Of a stretch of 64,000 nucleotides of DNA, positions 45,532 to 59,262 are shown in pieces. The translations under genes were made by a program, and so were the position numbers. The DNA lies in assembly GCF_905220415.1 (NCBI RefSeq), contig NC_059552.1:7579001-7643000 (forward strand). Direction: 5' to 3'. The notes under the pieces are model-generated. The model searched no databases and was not told the origin of the DNA. It saw only the letters and a list, made by a program, of their open reading frames with translations. Position 1 is the first letter of the stretch, and each line of letters starts with the position of its first letter. Source of the stretch: Colias croceus (Eukaryota; Arthropoda; Insecta; Lepidoptera; Pieridae).

Positions 45532-48500
45532 AAAGCTGAAATCTTGAGGTCCTAAATGTAATGTTCTTAAAAATGTGACTTTATAATGCAAGTATGAATG
45601 AGGATGAAAATTCACATCGTCGTATGTGATTGGACCTTAGCAACCTATCAAAATCTCATAAACTTGTAAAATGTTTTAACGAACGCAGCTGATATCATTA
45701 ATATCTTAGCTTTAAGGCCCGTTAAAGAGCACGAATTTATAAAATATAGACTTTACAACTTACTATCTAGAGTCTAAAATCGAACTGAGGGCATGTAGAC
45801 GTAAAACTAAAGGACTCATAGAAGTTTAGTTGATATTTAGTTTTTCTTTAGTTTATACCATGTTCTGCTATTTTATGGTGTTTATAAATTCTATACAATG
45901 GATTGGTTTATTATATAGACATTAATTGATGAATACATAGGTATTTATATTTTATTGTCATGTTTGAGCTACGTGTACCTACTTTCAACTCGCAAATCAG
46001 AAGTAGATTTTAAGATCTCTGTTTCGTTAATAGTGCATTCAAAACACAATCCATAATATATATAATTTTCATACTACTACTAAAAATACAACCTATACTT
46101 ATATTAAACTGCAAAAAAACTGCAATTTATTTTCGGAGCACATGTACACAATACGTTTAAAACAATAAGACATCTTAGTTTTAATCTCGCGTGTGCCTTG
46201 AGCGGTTTTCTGACAAATGAGCACATCACTAGCTGGGGCATTGAGTGACGTGCCTCTAGTATAGGACTTTAAATACGCCAAAAATATTGTCATGTAATAA
46301 CAACAAAAGATTTCAACATCCAAGTGATTTTAGACATTTTTGTAATAGAAGTAGGTATCGCAAGCAGTGCGTGGTGGAATTTCATATATTTTTTCAAATA
46401 ATGTAGTTGAAACAAGAATTTATTTTTGGGCAAAATATCACAGCTCAACTCTTGTAGTACTAGGCCACGTACCTACCTACGGAGAATCTTTACTAGAATA
46501 CTGCTTTAATAGAAAGCTGAACCTGAATTCAATTACGATCGATCACACATTGAACCCCAATCAAAGGCGCCATTATACTGCGTTCTAAAAAAGTGTAAAT
46601 CGTTAAGACGACAAACAAAAGGGCACTTTGCACTCTGACTCCCATTATATCGGGTTTAATCACGTGCGATGGCGTCGGGCCAGATACCGCTTGACACCGA
46701 TGACAGCACTCCATGCTTTGTCCTAACTGCTGACGGGTTTCAGACACCCGGTCAAGTGTGTTTGCCCGTTTGACGTTCGCTAATCGGAGACCTTCGTGAG
46801 GTATATTGTCTTTGGTGTATGCGGATTGATATTTTCAATGTATGAAGGTCGGATTCGTTTCCATTGTAGGGACTTGGTAATAGTTTACACCAGGGAACAC
46901 AGGGTGAATTGTTACGTGTAGATTCGTCTGTCGGAGCTATGATGTATTTGTTGTGCTAGAGTTGATTTATATTTAGATTCGCGGAGACATATATTTCGAA
47001 ATAATTATAACATATTAATAGCAAAAATATCTGTTACGTTTTGCAATCTAAATGGCCTAGAATACTATTAAACTATTAGAGTCAACTTCCGGTAGCATTT
47101 CACGAAATATTATTTCATGTTTAAAATTATATTAAAATTAAAATGAATGCTAAGTATTGACTCGATCGCATTATGAGTGTCGGTCAGGCGAATGTTAAAT
47201 ATGATTAACATAAAAATACGATGAACTGTTTATGAATTGGATTAACATTCTTTCAAGTTTTCTCTTTGACCTGAGAGCATTGAATAACATATTTATTGAA
47301 GAAATTCTACAACTAACAAATAAAATGACTGTTATCTAGAATTTTCTAAATTAAGTGTAAAAAATACTACCTATGTTTTATTCATGTATTATTTACTCAT
47401 ACCGCAGTGTAGGGTTAGCTCTTTTTGCTTTAAAATTAACGTCCATCAACCCTAAAACGCGGGTGTACAATGCGCATTGCCCAGTGAACGGACGGAGTGA
47501 AAAATATTCAGATCAAAAGCCACAGGATCGGCCATTGTCGACTTGTGATATATGCAAGGATTTGAAAGGTTTTTCTCTCTTTGTTCCTATATATTGTGAC
47601 TTGTGTGTATGTCTGTACTCTGTACTATACGAATGAACACACACGTCTTGATGCATTCAAAATAGGTATTTTGGACCTTGGTTTATATCTAAAACTAGTA
47701 GAGGTGGTGCGATGTTTTAGTAATCAATTAGCAATAAGCGACATGTTTGTTATTATAATAGCGTCGAAAGGAAAAATATATGATGCTAACAGAATTGTTA
47801 CTTTTTGTTTGGTTAGAATTTAGTTTTGACAAGATTTGAGTTAGATAAAAGTCCCAACATAAAATTGACATCTAGGTACATAGGTTATCATTAATACAAT
47901 TCATAAATTAATCTTCTATATTGTATTTACGTCAACTGACTAATAAATATTTGAATTTTTAATAATCTCCTAAACCTATAATCCCATGTAAATTGATAAT
48001 AATCGATAATTACAAGGGGACACAATGAAAACCGAGGGCTCAAACAGTGCTTTGTGTTGCATGTAACACTACACTTGATCCACCCTCATTATGCCTGATA
48101 AAGTTTTATCAAATTAATAAATCAAATCTCTCGGTTTTTCAATACATTCATTTTTTATTAGATGGCCGACGTGTTCTTTTTGGATTATTATTGGTAATTT
48201 GAGTATGTGGAATTAAAGTAAGTAATCTATTTTTTTATCGAACAATTGGTTTTGGTTTAGATCATTGTAAGTATGCTGATTTATGTTTTTTACGGTGACA
48301 AATTACTTTAAATACTACGTCAGACAGTGAAAATCTCGGAAAAAATCATCATGATCAATGAACAAGACACCGTTTGATTAACCAACATTTAACAAAGCAA
48401 ATCCGAGTTACAGATAAAGCGAGAAATTGCTAATAGAAAGACATAAATCGGGAGGAATCGAGAGCCGTGAAAAAATGTAAAAAGACTCCCCTCAGTGGGT

Positions 48501-50481
48501 GAGGATTCCATACTCAGCAGTAAACCTAATTTGACGGGCCGATTAACACAATCGCTAAGGACTGATTTAGGATTTCTATGACTGAATATTATTAACACTT
48601 GTATTAAAGATAGAGAATACATTTGTTTGTAAGTTCGTTCATGATGACTGATGATGATGAAATTAAAATGTTTAAAACGGTATCATAAAAATTGTTATTA
48701 TATAAACCGATGTAGTAGTTACGCAAAATCCTCAGGTTTACTTTATATAATTCATGTAAATATATACCTGTATCTTTATAAAAAAATTCCCGGTGTGTTT
48801 TAAAGTATCATTTATAAAATTGTATATCTACGAGGTAAGGTGCTTTGGAAGACTAATAGTTTTGTATGTTTCATAGAAAAGGCAATAAACGGAGGAAAAC
48901 CGTTACGTTTGTTATCAAACATCGGTTGTTTTTGGCAAAATGGTTTTGATCGATTTTCTAAATCATGAAATAGCTACTAAATTTGTAAATTCTGTTATTG
49001 AAGTATCATTTACCACATTTATAAAGCAGGATGATATTATTGTCTCTTTATGAATAGGAGCAAATATGCTGTTAGAGATTTCATTGCTACTTAACCATTA
49101 GGAACTAATACTTAATTAATTTAAAATCCTTTAAAATCTTTAATTTCTATTACCAATACAACGCACACACAAGCCACGTTACGTACAGTCGCGCACACAG
49201 AGCCAGGTTGTCGTGAGTCGTGCGCTTGCGTCCATTGTGCTCAATTCGGGCGGTTAATTGTTTTTAATTCAAGACTGTACTGTAGCTCTTTAATTACGCC
49301 CACGACAGGGTAATGGCATCGTGTGTTCGCGGATCGCTCTGTACACTTATTTGGTAATGGCTTTGTTTAAGGGTTTTAAGTTTTGTTAGGGTAAGTAAAA
49401 TTTTAGTTATAAAATTCAGTGCGTTTTTTTGTTACTTAGAACGTAGGACGGTAGGAAGTAGAAGTAAAGTAGAAATACATGGAGGAGACCGAAAAACTTT
49501 CAATAAATTTGCAATACAACAATTATTCTTATATTAATTGTTAAGTCTTGACACGATCACGATCTTGTCTTGGATAATGATAAGAGAGGAACTTCTGCTT
49601 TACTAATATTAAATCGATAATTTATTATTCAGAGTGCCACAAACAGATACGTGACAAACTATTGCAATCCATTTCCCAAATAATAGTTACCAAAAGTACA
49701 ACCAAATACGTAATATGAAATGTTAATTTTCGAGTGATTGTACTACAATGTACAGCCGGTAACGAGGCGAGGTGTGTCGCCCTCATTTGGTTAATTCCCG
49801 TAGAGATCCTCAATTAAACGGCCACAAAAGAAAAACTTTGTCCCGAGCCAACGGGAAATCACGACTCGTTCGAATTAACGATTCCAACAAGTTTTTAATG
49901 AGCTTTTAAACCAAACTGTCCTTTTTCGCTATTTTAATTTTGGTGTGCGTACCGCTTTGAGTGGTGTATGGCAATGGGTATGTCTGCTTTATAAAATGGT
50001 ATAAAATTGTTACTAAATACATAACTCCTAAATATCTTTTCCTTCTCCTACTATACTTCTAATTATAATAGGTACTCATTTATTTTTATAGCAAGGCAAG
50101 TGCTTGTCTTTTATTCTTTGTCAAAGATTGAGATAATAAAACCTCACCAGTTTGATCTTCATATTCTTATTAAACAGTTCACGTATGGAACCCTAAAAAT
50201 TACCCCAATTTCATAAAAAGCGGTTTTTTAACCCTCAAGCACCGGCCGACCCCCGATCCCAATACATCCCGGTCTCTTAGACCGCAATCTCTTAGCGTCA
50301 ACCTCGATAAAGCCCTCCACAACGCTTTTTATTAATTGATTGTTCACTCAAAGATATGTCAGAAATGATCGTTATTTATTATTCTGTTGACGATAAGTTT
50401 GTGCAGTGTTATGCTATTTATTGTGATGGTAATAATCGTACTGTTACGTAAACTAGAATTCACGTGTATGAAAAATACGAT

Positions 50482-50542
50482 AAACATTAAAAAAATATAT
50501 ATTTTTTTAATGTTTAAAAAAATATATATTTTTTTAATGTTT
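50482..50542. repeat. AT palindrome with tandem duplication
   Basis: 50482-50515 is a perfect 34-bp palindrome (AAACATTAAAAAAATAT and its complement). Its last 27 bases are repeated directly at 50516-50542. It could extrude as a cruciform. It is probably a replication-slippage product. Confidence 0.85.
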
Positions 50543-52719
50543 ACAATACCCTCTCATGAAGTCATGAATATACTTATGTTGTAAGTTAAATCAATCCGAA
50601 AAAAACAACAATAAGAAAAATAATGTAAAATCTTCGAACAGATAAAATTCAAGTTACAAAGCAACACTGCCATTAGCAGCAAAGGTAAAACATGATCTAT
50701 TACAAAAAAGCCATTTTCATCACTTGACTGCATTTTAAAAGATGACGTGTCAGATTTTCGTGCTATTGTGTTTCTAGTGCACTTTTTATGGAAGCGAGGG
50801 TGCCGTAATCGCATCAGCACGCGTCAGAGAGCGAATCTCAACGTTCACACCCCTGCCCCCTGACCACTAATCAATATAATTATACCTGATGGAAAATTAT
50901 ATCATAGCGTACAATGAAACATATAGCCACAACAAAAACCAGTACCTACTCATTGGTAACCCTACACTGCGGGCTTGAAATTATAACCTATCCATAATTG
51001 TATGAATGGAATAAAAAGTTGGATACCAATAATGTGACGCGAGTGCTTATTTAAAGAGTTGCATTGTTAGCGCGTCAATTGATTAAAATGGCGAATGTAA
51101 TTGTGTAAGAACAGATGCGGTAACTGGATTTGCGTGGGCGTTTTTATTTACTTTACGGTGTCTAGAGATTTCTAGATAGAACAATGTTAGTCGGTAGTTA
51201 CAAATGCTTTTGGTAATCTTTACAACATGCAACTGCAAGTACGCTATCAAACTCAAATTGTTTTATTTGCATTAATTTTGCGCACATTGTAGCTAAGATG
51301 TTGAATTATTAGTACACCAAATACAAATAAATCGTACGGCATTAAAAACAGATGTTGCAAAAATTGAAATTGTAAAAGTTGCATTTGTTTCTAGACCCTG
51401 GGCCTGGCTAGAGCCTAGACCCCAAAGCGGACGGCTATTGTCAGCGAAATTAATTAATTCCTTGTATCACAGTACACGGGATACGTGAATATTCATGCGG
51501 TCACAGCTCGTTAGGTCGTCGGCGGTCAGTATTAACAATCTGTCGGTGAGGGGTTGAAATCAGAGACCGCTGTTCATCAATGCACGATGCCACGTTGATA
51601 TGGACATATTTATCTCTATTTAGCTATTTATATATATATATAGGTTTGATAGACGTGTTTATGCTATATGTGGTTATTATATCGATTTAGAACACATGTT
51701 TAGAATTTAAGCCAGCATTCTAACCTTTAAGTTAAATAAATTAATGTTGATCATCAAATGATTCCCTAATGACACTGAATATTATAAAAGGCCCCATGCT
51801 TGTTAAAAAGCCTTATTCTCAAATCAAACATTGCTAATGATGACAAATTAGTACCGAATAAATGTAAATAGTCAAATAATTAGAAATCAAAGTCATATCC
51901 CTCCATGAGTCAACAACGAGCAAACAAATACAAACATGACATATTCATAGTCTGCTTGTCACTTTAATATGATGCGCCACGCGACTGATGCCCATTTCGG
52001 CTGTCTATACGGAGATATTTTGATTTTACATGTATATCAATGTGTTTACAGTTTCCAAAAGCAAGAAGAGCTACAAATTACGTTTCATCATTTGTTTATT
52101 TGATTCTCTAATTTCGAGGTAAGTTTTTAAAAAGTCAAAATTTTCTTAGGCAAGACAGCAGAACAAACCGATTTCTGATATATTAAACGGCACAAACATA
52201 GAGCACAGATAGAAAACATAAATTATGAAACTCCAAGACGAAATCAAATTATAACGGTTACTTTGAGAACATACTGTCACCTCCCCAACACCGGTGCGAT
52301 TAATTAGCAATTCCCTTATAAATCCGACGAAAGCGTAAAACGAGATAGCTTAATCTGTTTAACAAGTTTTACGAATTACAACATAACCCTCGCGATAAGG
52401 CGGCCAGATAAACTGTGTCGTGATGCATTTAATTTCAATATTTTAACCATACTTCCTTTGTTATTTGGAACAAATGTTACACTTACATATTATTCGCTTC
52501 TTATTACCATACATAAAGGCTTATTATTTTGGAAACTGGAATAATTATCTAAATACGTATTTCCAATGATCAGAACGAAAGTTTCAGAATAAACAATATT
52601 ATTTAATTAAAAAAGAAAATGCACCTAGTTATTCAAGTTTGATTTCAATAGCCATGTACGCTCTAAAAATACATAAATGGGTCTATATCCTATATAATTA
52701 TGAGCTGTGATCCCTAGAC

Positions 52720-52870
52720 AGTTGGACAAACAGTGGCCCGCGGGGACCGACGTCTTTTTATCGGGTGGGGACCGCAAATTTCTATTTGCATATCTGTGCA
52801 CTCATAAATCTCTGTTTCACTTATTAGCCGTTTGGGGTCGGGGCGACCCGTGACGGCGGTGCAGGGTTAA
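52720..52870. promoter_or_regulatory. GC-elevated intronic island, possible svp enhancer
   Basis: A unique, non-coding island with GGCCCGCGGGGACCGACG, an ATTTGCATA octamer-like word (POU-type site) and GGGGTCGGGGCGACCCG. It differs sharply in composition from its AT-rich flanks. Enhancer function is an inference from position and composition only. Confidence 0.2.
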
Positions 52871-55800
52871 CATTTGATGCTGGTTTGTTGTGAATATTTT
52901 ATAAGAATATATTTCGCGAATTGGTCTAGTAGAAATTAATGATTTTTGTCACGGCCAAAAGCTAGCTATATTTTTGATAGAACGGGCTAAATAATTAATA
53001 ATAATTAATAATACTCTTTGTAAATACGTACATAATAGATTTAATTAAAGTATGGTAGTTGCAAAAAACAAAACAACTTATACGTAGAAAAACATCCTAC
53101 GACAAAATAGATACAAAAAACAGTCAATTTATGAAATAAGTGAAAAAAAATCTGCGTGAAAAAATTTGAATTACCTACATATTTTACAGGCTAAAAATAA
53201 AACAAAAGAATATGTTAATAACGTGCTATAAAATTCTGTATCTACGATTAGATAAGTGTCCTTTTTGATTTGACATAAAAAAACAAATGTGAGTGTCGTT
53301 ATACGTTAACATAAACAAATGAACTTAATAATGAACATGTTATAATTTATAGAAATCAAAAAAGAACACCCATAATATTATTCACTAATAAAATCTACAA
53401 AAGTGCAATACTTACATGATAATGTGGTTATTCTTTGCTATTCCTATGTTAGTTGACAGCGATGCTTGATGATAGTTAATAAGTGACCTACTAAGAACTT
53501 GAGAAGATGTGGTTAGTTTAGTTACAATACCACCACCGAAGTATACCACAGGAATTATCCACCTAGCCATGCTCATGATTCATGCAAATGTATTTACAAT
53601 ACCTATATATTTTCATGTATTTTTTATTGTCTAATAATCAAGTGCAAAACAAAATGGAAATTATGAAGGTATGAATTAAAAGAAGAAATCAATAGAATTT
53701 GGCAACAACCATCGTAAAAACAAATGAAAAAGCACAAAATCTTTTATTATAATGTTAATAAAAAAACATCGTTCATGCACATGCATCAAAACTACTTATA
53801 AAAGAAAACTTATAACAAAAATAAATTGTAAAATAAGGAAAGAAAAATAAATTAATGCTTGTTTTTATATTTATTATATTTTATTCGTATGAAACCATAT
53901 TTGGATCCCGTCCCGCCCATGTCACACTCAATATATCAAGCAATTGGTACCAGGCTATCAGAAGCCTTCAGAACTCAATGGTCAAGAAGCAAAAAGCTTT
54001 TAAATTACCACTCTATCGAGACCTCCTCACCCCTCTATGTGACGCGGAATCTATACGAGTCAGTATTCTTTATTTGCTTAAGTAGGGCTCAAGTTATACT
54101 GGACGTTCGATACCTAAACAAGGGTCAGGTTATTAATGATTCAAGGGAATATAGATCTTACTCCGTTGTATTAGATGTGAGTGCAGTTGCATGTGTAGTA
54201 TTGTAACTGTGTAATGCGTATCAATTTCAGAATGGCCGCGGCGACATGGTGGCGTACGTGCTGTGAATGTATTGGTCTTTTTTATTATTATTAGTTGCCA
54301 ATTGCATATCTCGACTGTGTATGTATTAGGTATGCTCATTGTTCATATTTGCCTACCGAGAAGTCATTCCTTCAGTTTAATTTGGAGCAATTATTGCACA
54401 TACAGAACTGGCGATAATGATGCAGTGTATTTTTTAAGGAGTCGACTTTGAATATTATCATTATTGTAATGAAATTTAATTATTTCGCATAACAAGCCCC
54501 TATTGGTGTAACAACTAACAAATAATAAAATCTGAATACTTTTTAATGAAATATTTATATTAAGTTGATGTAATTGAGCAATAAAAATGCGTGCAGTAAA
54601 AAAACCGGGGCAAAACGGGGAGGTTGGCATCACCTCATTTCACGCACTTTATTCGGAGGGCCCTGAGTGAGGCACTCAATAAATCTTATGGCGGAAACGT
54701 TTTTTGTAAGACGGAAATAGTTTCCTCAGTTAGTCCAAGTTTGGATTTATCGGTATGTGCGGCATTTTTATGTTTCCCCGCTCATTGTAATGGTATTTTT
54801 GTGTTGTGAGAATCTGTGTTGTTTATTGTTATTTCTTTTGGTATGGGATATATTTCGGTCTCAATCGAAATTGACTTAAGAGGTTCATAATTATGCCAAT
54901 TATAAAAATTAAACAATAAAACACATATTCGAAAGCTTACCTACATACTGCTTTTGTTATATTTTATAGGATTTTTGCCTATTAATATTCTGTGTGCTCC
55001 TGAATGAATGGCAATTGAAACTGTCATACATTGTTGGATTCTATTGTAGATATTTATACATTGGAAAATATATTAAAAAGCTCTCGAGATTTTTCCATAC
55101 TACATAAATTTCCCATTCCCTATATTTTTTACTTAGGGGTTGGGTTCTATAAATCAGCCCCTTTCGTATTAATGTTCTCATTGTTTATACTTTAACCCAC
55201 TGTTAAACAGAACTTAAAAGAAACAGCCAACAAAAATGTTTAAAATCCGTTGAAAACCGTATTTCTGGTACTTTCTTGTCACAATATTTATTACAAGATT
55301 ACACTCATGTGAAAATATCATAAATTGTACCTAATTATACTTATAGCTCAATTTATCACATTAACAAATTAATTGGGCGATTTATCAAACACTCGTATAA
55401 ACATCTAATGAAATTTGATACCGAGGTGTTAAGAGCATCATTCGACACATTTCTTTTAACATAATTTAATATTCAAACTAATAATATCTAGCCAATTGTG
55501 AAGATCTACGATTTTACGCCGGTACTACGCGAGTAGGGTTCAACTTATAATGGTCGATATATTAGTCTCGTATATAAAATTAATTGTTAAAAACACACGT
55601 TTACAAATTCATTGAATTTTTAATGTGAATATTCATGGTGTTTTGCGTATGAATTGTGAAAACATGATATTAGAAGACAGGCTTATTAATTATGTTGGAC
55701 TTAATATAAAAAGCTTGTTGATATCTTAACTGCAACAAATTTCACAGTTATCTCAGAGAAACTTATAATGCAGTAGGTAGGTATAGTATTATACTATCTG

Positions 55801-57876
55801 TGGTGCCAGTTTATTTGCTATCTACAGTTACTTTAAATGTGAGTCGAAGAAAAGTTTAAGATGTTGAAAATCTAATAGAAAAAAAATCTAATAGATTTTT
55901 ATAAAATAACTCAAAACGTTGCAGAGACAAAAATATCATTGATTAAACTAATGGAAAGAGCAGTTTTATTTTAGACCTATTTGCAACACCACACGAAAGT
56001 GTCGAAGGGTGCATAAAAAATAAGCTCTCCTATACGAGTGCGTTTTCACACTTCATACATAAAAAATATAAACATATAAATTACTACCGTTTGGGGTTCG
56101 TAAGTGAATGCATTGGACATTTATCTTAAGTAATTTTGCGGTGGTTGCTTTGTTTCTTTTCTTTTTAAGGTACCGAGACTTGGAAGTTGAAGTACTTAAA
56201 TATAGAATTTAGGTTAAAGTTTTATCTTTCAAAAAAGGAGGATTCTGTTAAGCTTCAATATGCGTTTATATTAGTAAGTAATACGACGATACATAAATCT
56301 TTCGCTCATAATTAAAAATATCCATTCACTATCGTGTTTTGGAAGTTTCATCTATCAATTTATTAGAATTCACATTATAAGGAAGTCGAAGACTGTATTT
56401 ACCGTTACCACAATAAAAACTACCGTTGTTTTATGAGGACTGTTCAATTATTTAGTAAGCGAACGAGCAACATTATTAGCATTGGATATTTGGTATCGCA
56501 GTGGTATTCGCGATTCCTCATGCCGGCTCCTAGACACGCTAGCCGACACAAATTTATAGGTAAAAGTTCGCGACCGAACCAACCGGTTAGCCCGCACCAA
56601 GCATTACAAAAACACCTCTAATCCTTTCTGATATGGTCCTTATTCAAAAATTATACCGCGAGCTTTATCGGATACTTTCTTAATTGTACCCTGCCTAGCA
56701 TACTATGAAATAACGACTCTATTACGTTAATGGTAGGTTCCATTCAGCTCGAGCGACTTTCCCGGCCTTGCCGCCGGTGGATCGCTCTCACCTTAGGTTC
56801 ACGTGTGAACCTACATTAACCTGCTATGTAGAGATGTCGCGTCAGGTGCATTTAGTGATAGTTCTTGACGACTTTTTTAATTGGCCGCGTAAACGTGTTG
56901 TGATGGAGTTGTGGGGCGTGCGGCATCTAATTCTTTAATGTGGATTTATGACGGATACTCGTATCGGGTCACGCCTTTTGTTCTGTCCAGTTATTAAGTG
57001 GATGTTAAACAAATAAAAAAGAATATTATGAGCATTTATTGATGGTAAATCGGCGCTCTTTTATGGTTTATTGTTTTAGTACGTTACGGGTTTCGAAATG
57101 TATTATTGTGATGACGACGCGCGTGAGGCTGCATTGCTTTTGGTATATTAAAGGACAAACGAACAATAGACGAATTTATGATATAACTTCATATGAAATA
57201 CAATATAATTCCTTTCAAGACAAACGAGAGGTCACAATAAAAGCTCGTTAATTTTCAGACGGTTTGAAGCCAACAAAGTTGAGCTTTCGTGTTTTTCACC
57301 GATAAAGTTCTATTGCATTGATCTTGTGTGGACTCATTTTCACTTTCAATATACCTAAAGGACTTTTGTATAGTTACCAACATTGTTATTTTACATAGTT
57401 AAATTAAAATTTTTTGGTAAACAGTTTGTGAAAAGTGAAATCTTACAAAGAGAATTCTATTACTAACCTATAGCTAAATGTTACTTTACCCTACTAAAAT
57501 AATTACCATATAGAAAGCATTTATTAAACTAATGCAACAAAATTAAACGCTGAATAGATTTCTCACTAGATATACCATTCACATTACCATAAACACAGTG
57601 CACTCCCAAAACTAACCAGCCCAGTGCATTCATGCCTCTTCGTTGTAAACTTATACGGTAGACATTGATTTACAGTGAATCAGTGTGAATAGATGTCCCA
57701 TGTTAGCTTGATGCACAGGAACCGTTAGCGAAAGGGCTGAACTAAAGGCCAATAATATCCAATAAAACCTTCCGCTATCTTATGTGGGTAGTGGGTACAC
57801 ACGTAAACACGTTACTGCTGGCTTGATAACTGGCATGAACAATTGATTTGTGCAAACTACAGCCGCACGTTCTTAA

Positions 57877-58157
57877 GCCGGCTACATACACGGCAGGGGC
57901 AATACTGGAAGGCAATGGCCTTCTTAATTGTGATATATATAGGCAAGCAGGGGCAATTTAGAGAACAGCTGAAATTGCTCCGACCGCCGTGCTACCGAGA
58001 TTGTCTCTGCGGCAGGTAGTAGAGTAGCCGGCTTTAAGCTATTGCCTCCTTAATTGTGATGTGAAAAGGCAAGCAAGCAGTTTAGAGAACAGCTGAAATT
58101 GCTCCGACCGCCGTGCTACCGAGATTGTCTCTGCGGCAAGTAGGTGAGTAGCCGGCT
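57877..58157. mobile_element. MITE-like element with internal duplication
   Basis: It begins GCCGGCTAC (57877) and ends GTAGCCGGC(T) (58157), 9-10-bp inverted ends. Inside, a block of about 124 bp is duplicated: GAGAACAGCTGAAATTGCTCC... through GTAGCCGGCT occurs at 57961-58033 and at 58085-58157 with few changes. The middle junction therefore carries a third copy of the end sequence, suggesting tandem insertion or unequal exchange between two copies. There is no coding capacity. Confidence 0.55.
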
Positions 58158-59149
58158 ATAGTTTAGATTCGTTTTATCAAGCAGACTTGTCAAGCTTTTA
58201 AACCGTGTATATGGTTAGTATTTATAGTAATTGGTCGTAACAGAGACTGGTTTAAGATACGATACATAATTTAATATCGCCATAAATAATTTTATTTGTA
58301 ATTTGTTATGATTAAGCAAGAAGTAAAGCAATATAATCAGCGGGTTTGTTAAATCTGTAATTGCTTTGTTAATGTGCAGTTTTATTTATTTCTACATGTA
58401 AATGCATATTGCAATTTGCAATTAGCAACTGTGTAAAATGTCTACATTAATGATTGGATAAATAACTTATAGAGGATTCTTGTTAAACTATTGTATAGGA
58501 ATCTTCAATAGAAAAGCTTGTATCATTAATTTTGTTAAATTCACAAAAATGCAGTTCCTTATTTCATATTAAATTTTAAGGACACAAAATTTACCAACGT
58601 TAAAATATTGTAGTTATGTGATTTCCTATATAACAACATTTATCCGAATTTTTCCTCCTCGAAACCACTAACGGCATTACATTAAATAATTCTTAGCATT
58701 ACATAAACAATAGCATATAGTTCTGATCGTTCCGATTCAATAAGAACAATGAAAGCTCCATATTTAGTAAACGAAAGTATACAATCGCTTTATAAGTTAT
58801 AGCTGATAATTCGTAATCCATATCAGATCACAAAGGATTACTTAATAACCGTGACTCGACTAATTGCGATGCTCTTCTTTAACACCTGTCAACGGTGCAC
58901 TGACAGGGTACGCTTTGTTACAGCGCTTTACGCTGCGTTAGTTATGCGTTGTTTTTGGATGGTTTAAAAATATTTTGTAATGAAGGCAATGGACAGAATA
59001 TAGAAAGATTTACATATAACTAATTATAGTAAGGATATGAATGTCCAATATTGTATGTTTTACAAATGCAGCCAACAATATAAAACTGCATAATCTTTTG
59101 AGATTATGAGAACATTTAAAAGTCATGATAAATGAAGCAGAAAAAAGTG

Positions 59150-59262
59150 TGTGCCGAGCACACGTGTCAGAAGTGAAGCTTATTTGGCTAGATTCAAAAT
59201 GATTCAAAGATATCAAAATCGTCGTCTTACTACTCCATGAAATTCTACTCTCAACGGACCGC
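59150..59262. repeat. Diverged copy of the 31794-31932 MITE family
   Basis: It shares GTGCCGAGCACACGTGTCAG, AAGTGAAGCTTATTTGGC, ATTCAAAGATATCAAAATCG and CTCTCAACG with the copy at 31794-31932. The right inverted end is missing or mutated. It is an older copy inside the svp intron. Confidence 0.6.

Noticed and set aside
46610..46790. Possible small svp or other exon in a GC-elevated patch
   Set aside because: No frame encodes nuclear-receptor sequence, and no paired splice sites with coding bias were found.
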